Below are positions 21,642-32,751 of a DNA stretch of 64,000 nucleotides, one piece after another. Position numbers and translations under genes: made by a program. The DNA lies in assembly GCA_002946415.1 (NCBI GenBank), contig NJPS01000020.1:124001-188000 (forward strand), read 5' to 3'. Position 1 is the first letter of the stretch, and each line of letters starts with the position of its first letter. The DNA is from Rutstroemia sp. NJR-2017a BVV2 (lineage: Eukaryota > Ascomycota > Leotiomycetes > Helotiales > Rutstroemiaceae). The notes under the pieces were generated by a model. The model did not search any database, was not told the origin of the DNA, and saw only the letters and a program-made list of their open reading frames with translations.

Positions 21642-24600
21642 ATGGCGCCCCAGAATCAGCCGCCTGGTACGCCAGTATCTCGTGTTCCTCCGTCGACAAT
21701 GGCCGCGCAATTAATCAATAACCTGTCTATCAAGAGGCCCTCTCGTCAAATCGAGCATGATGAGTTGCAGTCACTTATGAACGAAGTGTCGATGCAGGAA
21801 AATGATATATCAAGTCTCACAGATGACAAAGATATCGTTAGCCATAAGCACAAATTAGTGTATGTCATCACAAGAGTTGTCTGGGAGAGACTCGAGAAAA
21901 AGGATATCTTCACTGATCTTACGACCGTTATCGACCAGGCCTGCGAAGCGTTGGATGTCTTCATCTCGACGATCGAAGATGTTCCGGACGTACTCAATTT
22001 CTCATCGCCCAATGATTTGAGCCTGACTGCTCGTGGTCCGGAACCGCTGTGGTTGTGGCTATTTCCGCGGATTTTATCGTTCCTTGGTCGTCGAGCCTAT
22101 GATAAACTCACACAAAAGATCTCTACATTTTTCATCACTGCCTTCGAGACTGTCTCCAAGTCGCCCAGACTCTGGAAACTTACCTCAAGCTTTTTTCGTT
22201 ATCTCGTGGATAGTGTATCAAGTTAGTACCTATTTGTCTTCACCCATCAGGCAAATGCTCAACTGTTCTTAGCTATTTTGAGTCATCTACATAGCAGCAA
22301 CTTAGCTTTGCATGTCCAGGAAATACATTTCGTATTGCCATCTGATCACTTTGATCTTTCAACGTATTGCGATGACCAGGAAGGAAGTTTCAAACAATCC
22401 TCCCCTTGCAACTACATATTGCGCGACGTAACGGATGCTCTTCGCCATGCTACGTATATCTTAACCATTCTGGTAAATATCTCGAATCAAGCTGCCTCAA
22501 CTCAGGATGCCAGCCTTACTTTTCAAAATCACCTGGCTTGGTTACTTGATTCGCTTCACTCGTCGCATGAGTTACAAAAGATATGGCCCATCCACGACAC
22601 CTCTCAGCCAGATGGAATTGCCCCGGGCACGGCTCTTTACTATGCCACCCAGTCACTCATCGTCTCGATTCGGGCTACTATACCAGACTCCTTAGTTTGT
22701 AAAAGCTACGTGTATTTGGCCATCATTGGTACAGATATTCTTGACGATCCGTCAATCCTGGCTGATAAAGATGTGAACCTAAGATTCTGCCACATGCTGC
22801 TACATTTATCATTAATCTGTCGCAAGAATAATGCAGTTGGTCAAGTCACTGGTCTGTGTCTAGTACCCAAGCTTCAGGCAATGGTGGGAAATAAGGACAC
22901 AGTTGCAATGGTTGGAAACGATTTCGAGGTATGTACAATCTGGTGTTACTTCTGTGCTTAGCTTAATTTTATAAAGAACGCAGCTTCGGCTTTGAAATGG
23001 GCTTGTGGTCCAGCAACAACCGGAATGCTTCAACCGCCAAGTAAATTTTATCGGAATTTCGAAGAGGAATCACTCAATGTTGACTTTGGTCTAATGATGA
23101 TAGTCAAGTGCCCTCCTGGGACTGATCACACGATATATGCACCGCCGAGCAAACGCCGCAAGCTTAGCATCAACGGCATCCTCGACGAAGTTACTAAAAA
23201 CTTATATCTGCTTCTGGGTAATCAAGAAGCAACAGATTTGGGTGGTCTCAGTCAGCAAGCGGTGTGAGTTTTACAGAGCGCATATGGTTCCTCGTACTGA
23301 TCAGCGTCAATAGGACATGCTTTGCAAGTCTGGATGAATCCGGTCGATCTCAAGCCATCAAGTACCTTTCTATGATACCCTGTGCAGCTTATGGATCGCT
23401 GGTGGTGACTCGAGATCCAGCTGGCAACATAACACACTCTCGTTGTTTCTTTTGCGAAAAGCTACCTACTCCAGAAGCAACAACAGTGCATAATGTTCGA
23501 TGCCAATCGACTAGCAAAGAAGCAATATCGACTTTAACGATCTTGGTGAAATCGCCTATTTTCCACGACTCAAAGAGGTCTAGAGTGCTCGCCATGATAG
23601 CATTGAGAACGTTTGCCACCCATTATACAGATAACGAGTTCCTTGACTTGGAAGCATCTTCACTAGGCCAGTGGTGCCTACAGTCTTTACAGAGCTCTGT
23701 TCGCGAATTGCGCATCGCAGCTGGGTAAGAAATTGTATGTTTTATCGGCTTCAATCTACTAACATAATCTAGTCGTGCATTGCCGGAATTCCTCGAAGGT
23801 TCCGAAGTACCGCAAGGTTTACTCCAAAAGAACAGAACGAATGTTCTGATTATATTGCGTGATCTGTGCGAGAAACCTGCATTATATTTGCAAGAAACGT
23901 GTGTTCTCGCGTGGGGACAACTCGGAAGGTATTTGTGCATCTTGATAGCCGACAGGTCGATTCTAACAATTTCAGATTATTAGAAGATGGCGAGCTCAAC
24001 ATCGTGCTGCTGAAACTCGTTGAGTATCTCGGTCACTCTAATCCAATAGTCTCCAATGCAGCCTACAACGAGGTAAGTGATGCTCCTCGAGCATGCAGAA
24101 AGCAGAATGATAGATTGACACCACTTCATAGATACTCAAGCTAGCCAAGTCCAATGGCACCTTCGATAAGCCCGTGGAAAGAATGTTTACCCCTTTTTGG
24201 GAGAGCGTCGCTATTGCAGCAGTAAAGGACTTACTAGTAAGACCCCAAACTACACAGTTGATGGCCGACCTGCTCGAAATGACTGTTCCCGACTTTCTCA
24301 TTTTGACTCAAGCCTACACCTTACCATGGCTTGTATTATGGGGTGAGGTGAAGATCATCAAAAAGATTGCTCAGGCTCGCAACGAAGACCCTGGCCGTGT
24401 TTGCATTGACGATGCAAATGTTTTCCGCATCATGGCATTGCTTTTAGTTCAGGATGTGAATGATATAGAATCCCACACTATGTCCAAACTTAAATGCATC
24501 TCCCCAGAATTCGATAAGCAGGGACTTACTTTTGCTCATCTTCTTAAGATTGGGCCGCCAAACACTTTTCTTCAACTGCTCATAGTGGCTAGCGATGCAG

Positions 24601-27600
24601 ATGGTAGCAAAAAGTCAAGGGTGTGTAGCACATCTTTCGGATGTTACTAGAAGCTTACTTTAAGTAGATATATCATGCGTTGAAATTCCTAGTTGAGGGA
24701 GTTCAAAGTGCGGAAAATACTCGAAAAGGTCAAAGTCCCATGGCTGCATTCATGGAGCAGCACAATCTTGGGCTTATTACTCGTATATCCGAGGTAGTCA
24801 ACGACTCTAGGGATGAGCAGAATACTTATGAAAAGAAGCGGCATGTAAGAGCAGTTGAGGAGATGGTCAAAATCGCCAAAACATACACTAGATCTGCTCG
24901 ACCACAGGTTAGTTTAATTAGAATCTACAGATTGATTGATTGTCGACTAAATTCTCGTAGATTTGCGCCTGTCTGCAATCAGCCCTGGCACAGAAGCCCT
25001 TACAAGCATCGGCATTTTCGGCCTGGGCAGCTATGCTTCGCTGTCTAGATGATGAAGATGTGGAGATCATGCTTGAGAGCACCTTCTCTACCATTATACA
25101 GTGTTGGGATTTGTTTGATGAACTGACAAAAAATGCTGCTGAGGGTGTGTTAGAATATCTTGTGGCTGAAAGAGGTCGTCCAATCCGAAATAAAATCGTC
25201 GATTTACCATCACTATCTCAGTTCCCGCAACTTGCTGACGTTGAGAGCAAGCTCCAAAATTTCCGTTCGCCGACTGATGTCAGCAATACCTTTCAGATCT
25301 TCAGTCGCCGCATACGGCATGAGAACGCTGGAGTCGTTGCTCAAGCTCTATCTGAGCTGAAAGTATTCTTGCGGTCGCACCAGTCATATCTCCAGGCATC
25401 AGCAGTGAGTGAGCAGCCCGATGTGGTCGTTGGACGACTTGTCCGCTCGATCTTGGATGCCTGTGTGAAGTTCAATGAATCTCATCATGATATTGCGGAT
25501 CTAACGGGTGCATGTATTGGCTTGATAGGCTGCCTCGACCCGAACAGAGTTGAAGCTATTCGAGAACAGCGTGAAATGGTTGTTGTTGCGAATTTTGAGG
25601 ATCCAAATGAGACTACCGACTTTGTCCTTTTCATTCTGGAGGAGGTTGTCGTCAACGCATTCTTGTCTGCTACAGATACAAATCTCCAGGGGTTTCTCTC
25701 GTATGTTATGCAGGAACTCCTTGAGAGGGGTGGCTTCAAGGACGTGTGCGTGCCGATTCTAAGGAGCAACAAAAGAACGTCGGCTGATCCACTCTATCAA
25801 AAATGGATATCGCTTCCAGAAGACGTGCAAGCTACGCTCACGCCTTTTCTCACGTCAAAGTTTTCAGTTACAGAGATGAAAGTTCCACCTACTCGGTATC
25901 CAATATTTCAGCCTGACAATGCCGCAGCTGATCGCAGTAATAAATACAACAATTGGCTTAAAGCTTTTGTCCTCGACCTTTTACAAAGACCAAAAAATGT
26001 CAATGCAGAATTGATTTTCGCTCCCTTACGCCGGGCCGTTCGAATTAAGGATCTCTCTGTAGCTAGCTTTCTGTTACCATATCTAGTCCTCCATGTGGTT
26101 ATTAAAGGCGAGGAAGCTGAGTGGTTAATGATTAAAGAAGAACTATATGGGGTACTGAGCTATTATTACCTCCATAGCCAATCTCGAATCAAATATGAAG
26201 AACTTAGATTATGTAGCGAGGCAAGTCCTTTGACTACTGGTTTATTAAAATCCATTACTGATCCATTCAACAGGCTGTTTTCAGAGTGCTCGATTACCTT
26301 TCCCGGTGGATACAGGCGAAGCAACTAGCCTCCAGCAAGCTCCGTGGTCAGGATCAGGTTGAGGCCGAAGGTCAGATTCGAAAAGTAACCACACTCCTGG
26401 AAAGTATTCCTGCAAAGATTGTATCAAATCGAGCTATCCAGTGCAAATCTTATGCTCGTGCACTCTTTTATTGGGAGCAACACATTCGGCATGCCAGGGA
26501 GAAAGAAACGGACGAGTTACAAGAAACACGAGATATGGAACGTCTGCAAGAGATTTATACCCAAATAGATGAACCAGATGGCATTGAGGGCATCTCTGCG
26601 CATCTCCATGTCTTGGACATTGATCAAATAATTTTGGGTCATCGCAAAGCAGGACGCTGGACAGCAGCCCAGAGCTGGTACGAAATAAAGCTTGCGGATG
26701 ACCCTGGGAATGTGGATGTGCAACTTAACCTGCTCACTTGCTTGAAGGCTTCTGGGCAGCACGGCAAGTATTGAAGTCCCTAAAAAAAAGTGGTTACTAA
26801 CATTATTTCCAGATGTACTGCTCAATTATGTTGAAGGAATGCTCGGCGATATAGATACGATGGGATTGCTCCTTCCTTTTGCAACAGAGGCATCTTGGGC
26901 AACAGAAAGATGGGGATCACTGGAGAAGTATACAGAAATGGCTACCAGCGAGGCGGGCGAAGATTTCAACGTTAGCGTTGGTAAGGCGCTGTTGGCTCTG
27001 CGACGGGACCGTGACCCTATGATATTCACATCTTCTGTGCGTGCATTACGCCGACAAATCGCGTGTTCACTATCCAGATCCACTACCTCATCAATTGGGT
27101 CTTTCCATGACTCTATGTTAAAATTCCATGTACTCACGGAATTAGAGATGATAGCAGGGACTGACAGTGACGAAGAAATCCCTCGTCATCAACTCATTGA
27201 ATCACTCGACCGCCGACTTGAGACAATTGGGGCGTATCTGAATGACAAGCAGTACCTTCTGGGAATCAGAAGAGCTGCAATGCAACGATCAAGGTTCGTT
27301 CCTATGCTCCAGCCGCACCAATCCCGGTTCTTACTAACTTCTTTAGTCTCCGGTTTGAAAAAGAAAATATAGCTTCTTCGTGGTTAACGAGCGCACGTCT
27401 TGCCCGAAAGGGAAATGCCATACATCAATCCTTCAACGCTGTGCTTCATGCCTCAAAGTTAGGGGATGATTCGGCGAAAATAGAGCATGCTCGACTTTTA
27501 TGGAAAGAGGATCAACATCGGAAAGCGATTCAGAGCTTGCAGGGTGCCATTGACAGCAATGCATTCATATCGCACAACGAGATGATCAAAGCAAATGTCA

Positions 27601-29627
27601 CAGTTACTGACGGTTCACATCAAGATCAGGAGAAGCAGCAAAACTTGCTAGAGGCAAGAGCACATCTTTTACTTGCGAAGTGGCTTGACATTGCTGGCCA
27701 AACGAATTCGACTGCATTACGAGCACAGTACCAACATGCTGTGAGGACGCATAGTGGATGGGAAAAAACTCACTACTATCTAGGACGTCATTACAATAAT
27801 TTACTTGAATCACAGAAGAATCTCCCACCAGATCGCCAGGACGAGAGTTATCTTTCCGGAGAGATGGCTACACTAGTGATATCAAACTACCTTCGCTCGT
27901 TGACTCACGGTACTAAATACGTTTACCAGACTCTACCTCGTATACTTACATTGTGGCTGGACCTTGGTAGCCAAGTCAATCAGAAGCTTGACCCCAAATA
28001 CGGTAACTCGCAGGATTTTGTGAATAGAGTTACTAAGGTACGGAAGAGCCACCTTGATGCGCTCCACACACGATTCAAGAAGTATATCCCGAAGATGCCT
28101 GCGTACATCTTCTACACTGCGTTACCACAAATTGTCTCTCGTATCACCCATCCAAACAAGGAGGTCAATACATTTTTACAGAATATCATCTTTAAGGTTG
28201 TCTCAACACATCCACAGCAGTCACTTTGGAGTTTGTTGGCTATAAGTACCTCTACGCAGAAGGATCGACGTATGAAGGGCGCTGAGGTGCTGTCGAAACT
28301 TAATAGCGATGCTCCAAAAGTAGCTGGATCGGGTTCTCTAGACATGAAAGCATTGATCAGAAATGGTCAAAGTCTCACTGCTGAAATCCTCAAGGTCTGC
28401 GAAGTTGGAGATTTTCCGGGGCAAAAGACGTATCGTGCTAGCATAACCAAGGACTTACAGTTCCAGCACAAACATACGCCGAGCTTGCTGGCAGTTCCTA
28501 TCGAGGCTGCTCTGACCGCAACATTGCCGACGCTTACTGATAAAGTAACGACTCATAAGGCGTTTTCTCGGGACGTCATCACGATAAATGGATTTGAGGA
28601 CGAAGTCTTAGTTTTGAACTCCTTGGCAAAACCCCGTCGATTGACAGCCCTCGGTTCCAATGGTCAACTCTATGGTCTTCTGTGTAAACCCAAAGATGAC
28701 CTGCGGAAAGATCAACGTCTGATGGAGTTCAATGGTATGATCAATCGCTCACTAAAACGCGACGCAGAATCGAGTCGACGTCAGTTATACATCAGAACCT
28801 ACGCCGTCACCCCTCTAAACGAGGAATGTGGTATTATCGAATGGGTCGATGGTCTCAAGACTTTCCGCGATATCTTATTAAACCTGTACAAACCCCGAGG
28901 AATCCACATCAACTACACCGAAGTCGCCGCCTACTGTGAAGAAGCCACCAAAAGCGACTCCAAACTCCCCTTCTTCACCGAAAAAGTCCTCGGCATGTTC
29001 CCCCCCGTCTTCCACCACTGGTTCGTACAACAATTCCCCGAACCCTCCGCCTGGTTCGCCGCCCGCCTCCGCTACACCCGCTCCTGCGCCGTCATGTCCA
29101 TGGTCGGCACGATCCTCGGGCTGGGCGACCGCCATACGGAAAACATCCTCTTCGAGGAAGGCAACGGCGGCACCTTCCACGTCGACTTCAACTGCCTGTT
29201 CGACAAGGGTCTCACGTTTGCGAAACCCGAACGCGTGCCCTTCCGGCTGACGCATAATATGATCGACGCCATGGGCATGTACGGCTACGAAGGCCCGTTC
29301 CGTAAGTCGGCGGAGCTGACGCTGAGGCTGCTGAGACAGCATGAGGAGACCCTGATGACGATTTTGGAGGCGTTTGTTTATGATCCCACGCTTGATTTGA
29401 TGAAGAAGTCGGATAAGGATCGGAAGAGGAGGGGGGAAGGACATGCCGCCGATGGCACGCAGAGCGCGCAGAGTGTGCTGGATGCGATTGGGAGGAAGGT
29501 GAGGGGGTTGTTGGTCGGGGAGAGTGTGCCGCTTAGTGTGGAGGGGCATGTCGATGAGTTGATTAAGCAGGCGACGGAGCCGAGGCATTTGGCGGCTATG
29601 TATATTGGGTGGTGTTCGTTTTTCTAG
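21642..29627 (+). CDS. MEC1: Checkpoint PI3K-like protein kinase Mec1/ATR (UvsB, Rad3)
   Basis: Twelve exons: 21642-22221, 22273-22928, 22977-23263, 23314-23724, 23773-23928, 23976-24072, 24132-24620, 24668-24907, 24961-26220, 26274-26763, 26813-27293, 27347-29627; 2,475 residues, the expected size. The N-terminal two thirds are alpha-solenoid repeats (HEAT, then UME/FAT: e.g. ENIASSWLTSARLARK). The kinase domain near the end shows GIIEWVDGLKTFRDIL, the catalytic loop GLGDRHTENILF and the metal-binding HVDFNCLFDKG; the protein ends in a FATC domain, HLAAMYIGWCSFF. Known role: with Ddc2/ATRIP it senses RPA-coated single-stranded DNA and phosphorylates checkpoint targets in the nucleus. Introns 9 and 10 use GC donors. 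The last exon is C-rich at 28880-29200 and G-rich after about 29280. Confidence 0.95.
26221..26273 (+). other. GC-AG intron in MEC1 (intron 9)
   Basis: Exon 9 ends GAG, followed by GCAAGT and closing at AACAG. The join is phase 0 and yields LCSE-AVFRVLDYLSRWIQ. Using the nearby GT (26225) shifts frame away from the conserved DYLSRWIQ block. Confidence 0.82.
26764..26812 (+). other. GC-AG intron in MEC1 (intron 10)
   Basis: Exon 10 ends CAC-G, followed by GCAAGT and closing at TTCCAG. The phase-1 join gives ASGQHDVLLNYVEGML. A GT donor 4 bases downstream would bring a stop within a few codons. Confidence 0.82.
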
Positions 29628-30836
29628 ATTGAGGGGGGAGATGATGGGTGTGGAGTGGAAGTAGGAGTAGGAGTAGGAAGGGGAGTGGGAAGGTGAGTGG
29701 AACTGGAGCGGAAATGGAGTGAGGTGGAGGAGGGGTATATAATACGTATCGACGAATTGATGTTGAGAAGGGGATTCCATGATTTAATGTAAAAACCGGC
29801 TTTTTAGTACCGAGCAAATGATATATCAACGCACTTCCCGCTGAAGCTCATCTCCCTCGCACTTCCTCACGTGCAAGACAATATACAAGCACATCTTCCT
29901 CTTCCTCGTACAGTACATAAGCTAGTACACGAACACACCTTCCTTTCCCTTCATCACGTCCAATTAGAGCATTCACGAGAAACCCAGATGTCAGATCTTT
30001 CCTTATTCTTTTCTTCATTTCATTCCATGCTTCGTAACATATACATATAATATGTAGGTATCTATAACTTGGGGTCGCTTCCTATCCCATCCTATCCTAG
30101 AGTAAAAAATCCCTCTATCCCATATCCCAACCAAGTCCCAATCCCATGCGAACCTATCACAACCTGTCCCAAACCGATCCCAAATTCCTGTCCGTATCCC
30201 ATACTGCGGAGGGGAATAAAAATAACAAAAGAAATAGTGATGAAGATCTGTCTGTCTGTTCGTTGGTTTCGTTGCGTTCTGTGTCATGCCGTTCATTCTG
30301 TGTGGTGGGTTCATTTTCCCATGTCGTGGACTGTCTGTGTCATTCTTCGTTCGTAATTCGTATCTTTTCGTAAAGGTGGAGGACACCTTAGTGGCTTATG
30401 ATGGAAGTCGTTATTTCGTATCGTGTGGTGTGGTTGGATGAAGGGTGGATGGAGGGAATGAAATTGTGAAATGTTGATGGATTGATCGATTGCCTGCTGA
30501 ATCTCTGTGTCGGCGGGCTGGTGAGCTTCGATGGTGATATGATGGACAATTGTGGTGTGCGACATCATAGAAGGGAAGATAGGAGGCAGAGTACATCCTC
30601 AATCTCAATCTTCTCTCTCTCCCCAAAACATCATCATCACTATCCTTACCCAAACAACCACTCCATCATCGCAAACTCCACCGTCTCGGAGGAAAACTAT
30701 AATCACCATCCCAGCTCCCAAATTCCTCCGCCAACATCTCATTTCCCCAAACACCAAACCCCGCACCAGCACCAATATTTACACTGGATCTTCTGGATTC
30801 CAGGCATCTGATAGATTGGCTTCGGGATCCATATAT
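29628..30836. other. Convergent 3' region, MEC1 / retropepsin-like gene
   Basis: 1.2 kb between stops. It has a GGAGTAGGAGTAGG purine run after MEC1 (29655-29720), a C/T/A-rich stretch with many ATCCCA/TCCTATCC-like words (30080-30205), and low-complexity GTCTGTCTG (30245-30260). Long frames here are non-coding by appearance. Confidence 0.5.
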
Positions 30837-32751
30837 TCATTGACCATTTTTCATGCTCCACCATCTCTTCTTCTTCTCCGTGGGAGGACTACTCTTATCC
30901 GTGGTGGGAATAGTACTCTGATCTATAGGAATAGTACTGTTGTCTGTGGGAATAGCACTCTTCTTCGCCTGCTCCTTCGCTTCCACATAGCGCATGTAAT
31001 CCTCCAGAACAGCTCTGTATATCTCTCGATATATCTGGCGGTGGAGCTCCTCGTCCTCGTCTTCGTCTTCGTCTTCGGCTGGTTCTTCTTGGTTGTGGTC
31101 GAGGACGGCGATGATATCTCCCTCTGCTTCTGCTCTAGGTTCGGCGATCTCACTCTCTGCCTCTGCTTCTGCTCCAGGTTCGGCGATCTCACCCTCTGCT
31201 TCTGCAATCTCGACGACCGCACCGGTGGAACTGACGTCTGATTTGCGGCGGTTGGGAAAGGAGAGAGTCATGGGTAGCGGGATGGAAAGGGAAAGGTCGG
31301 TGGGTTCTTGCGGGAAGGACGGACTCATGATGAGATCGCGGTCGGGGGTTGGGGTGGGGAGGAGGGCGCCAGGACCTTGCGGGCTGAAGTACGCTAGGTG
31401 GGCGGGCTTGAAGGCGGGGAGGGGCGGTGATGGTTTGGTTGTGGTGGGGATGATGTCATTGTTGGAGGAGGTGTCGTTGTTGTTTTCGGTCGCTTCGATA
31501 GAGTACGGGATTGAGTTGGGGATAGCTTCAGCCTCGACACCGACGGGAGAAGGTGTCGCGTGCTCAATTGCATACGAGTCGTTGGAGCTTGAATTGACCG
31601 CATCTTCGATGTTGGTAGACGGTACTTGCGGGAAATCATCGACAGTCAATGCCGGGACTTCAGAGCTCAAGACAGCCTTATCTTCGGAGTTGGCGACGGT
31701 GACAAGCGATTCAGTTTGCGGTGGGACCTCAGGGCTTGAAACAAGCACATCTGTAGGTACGGCGGCAGCAGTTTCCGATGCGTCATGCGGTTTCAAAGAT
31801 TTTACACTTTGATTGGCAGTTGAAGGACCCGAGACAGCCACGGTAGCGACCTTTACATCTTTCTTTGTAACGTTTTCCACGTGCTCTGTCTCAAGGGCTG
31901 GTGTCGCGATATCTTCCGATGCAGTGGGTGCGTTTTCAGCACTTTCATCGGCGGGTAGCTCCTGCGTTGGTCCGACTTTGTTGTCTGTGACACTGTCCTT
32001 GCGGAATAAGAGCGATGCAGGAACGTGAGGATTCCAAATGTTCACCGCTCGTCGCAATTCATGCTTGTGCTTCCTCTCCTCACTGCATGCAAGCTGTTCC
32101 GCGATCTGCTCTTGGATTTCCGCCAAAGTAAACACTGGACATGGTTTTAATGCAATGTCATCGCCCGTACTGTCGTCGGCGATACTCGGAGTTTCGACGG
32201 CGTTGGTACGTCGAAAGTACTGGTCAATGCCAGCGAAAGCGCCCTGGAAAGAGCGTTTTCCGGCAGCTGCGGGACCCTTTTTCAGGAACCCGCTTCTGAC
32301 ACCTTCCCTAAATTGGTCTCGGTTGGTCTTGAATCGTGGGTTGAAGTCTTCATCGTCGTGACCAAAAATTAGGTCAAACTTCGCATCAGGGACGATCCAA
32401 AAGACAGTCCGCTGTTTGTATCGGCTGAGGCCACTGCATTGCCAGATTAAGGTGCAGTCACCTTCTAATTGGGCTTCTGAAGCGTCACCGTCACTCTTCT
32501 TCATGCCAAGGTGGGCCTCAGCGAAGCGAGCTGAGACATAGTTGTAGTTGTAGGTATCGTTGTAGAGTGCCTGTACTTCAATTTCTTGCGTCAGATTACA
32601 GCTGGCGCCGCCCACAATTTTGACGGGAAAAGCATAGGTGGTCTGGCATGTGGTTAGATAAGGCACGTACAGCATATGCGTGATGTACTGTAGATTGTGG
32701 GGATAAGCGTACCTTGTGTCGGCGATCATTTGCTTTCCCGGGATACCACAT
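30837..32751 (-). CDS. Retropepsin-like fold orphan protein with acidic low-complexity tail
   Basis: Two exons on the minus strand, 32751-32713 (39 nt) and 32642-30837; 614 residues. Exon 1 gives MWYPGKANDRRHK and joins in phase 0 at GTACGC...CCAG to TTYAFPVKIVGG. The first ~130 residues have the layout of fungal retropepsin-like domains: a strand-rich start, YNDTYNYNYVSARFAEAHLG where active enzymes have (I/L)DTG...NLISxxxVxxLGL, and near residue 110 VPDAKFDLIFGHDDEDF, matching the VPDxPFDLLLGRDF element. The catalytic Gly is replaced (DTY), so protease activity is doubtful. The rest is Ser/Thr/Pro/Glu-rich and disordered, with near-duplicate E/A-rich segments (GEIAEPGAEAEAESEIAEP) and a C-terminal acidic helix with YREIYRAVLEDYMRYVEAKE. 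Function unknown. Confidence 0.7.
31118..31206. repeat. In-frame imperfect tandem duplication in the retropepsin-like gene
   Basis: Two to three imperfect copies of a roughly 39-42-nt unit containing TCTGCTTCTGCTC, AGGTTCGGCGATCTCAC. It encodes the repeated EIAEPxAEAE segments of the protein. Confidence 0.8.

Noticed and set aside
21403..21699. N-terminal extension of COX16 to 21699
   Set aside because: Cox16 proteins start near MAVFANKKF; the extension overlaps MEC1 coding sequence on the other strand and has no family similarity.
28878..29780. 300-codon open frame on the minus strand
   Set aside because: It is the exact antisense of the MEC1 kinase/FATC exon; the frame stays open because the sense strand is skewed in base content, not because it is a gene.
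30552..31812. Plus-strand frames of 229 and 239 codons
   Set aside because: Antisense to the spliced retropepsin-like gene; low complexity (Ser/Ala/Gly runs), no start context, no introns that connect them.
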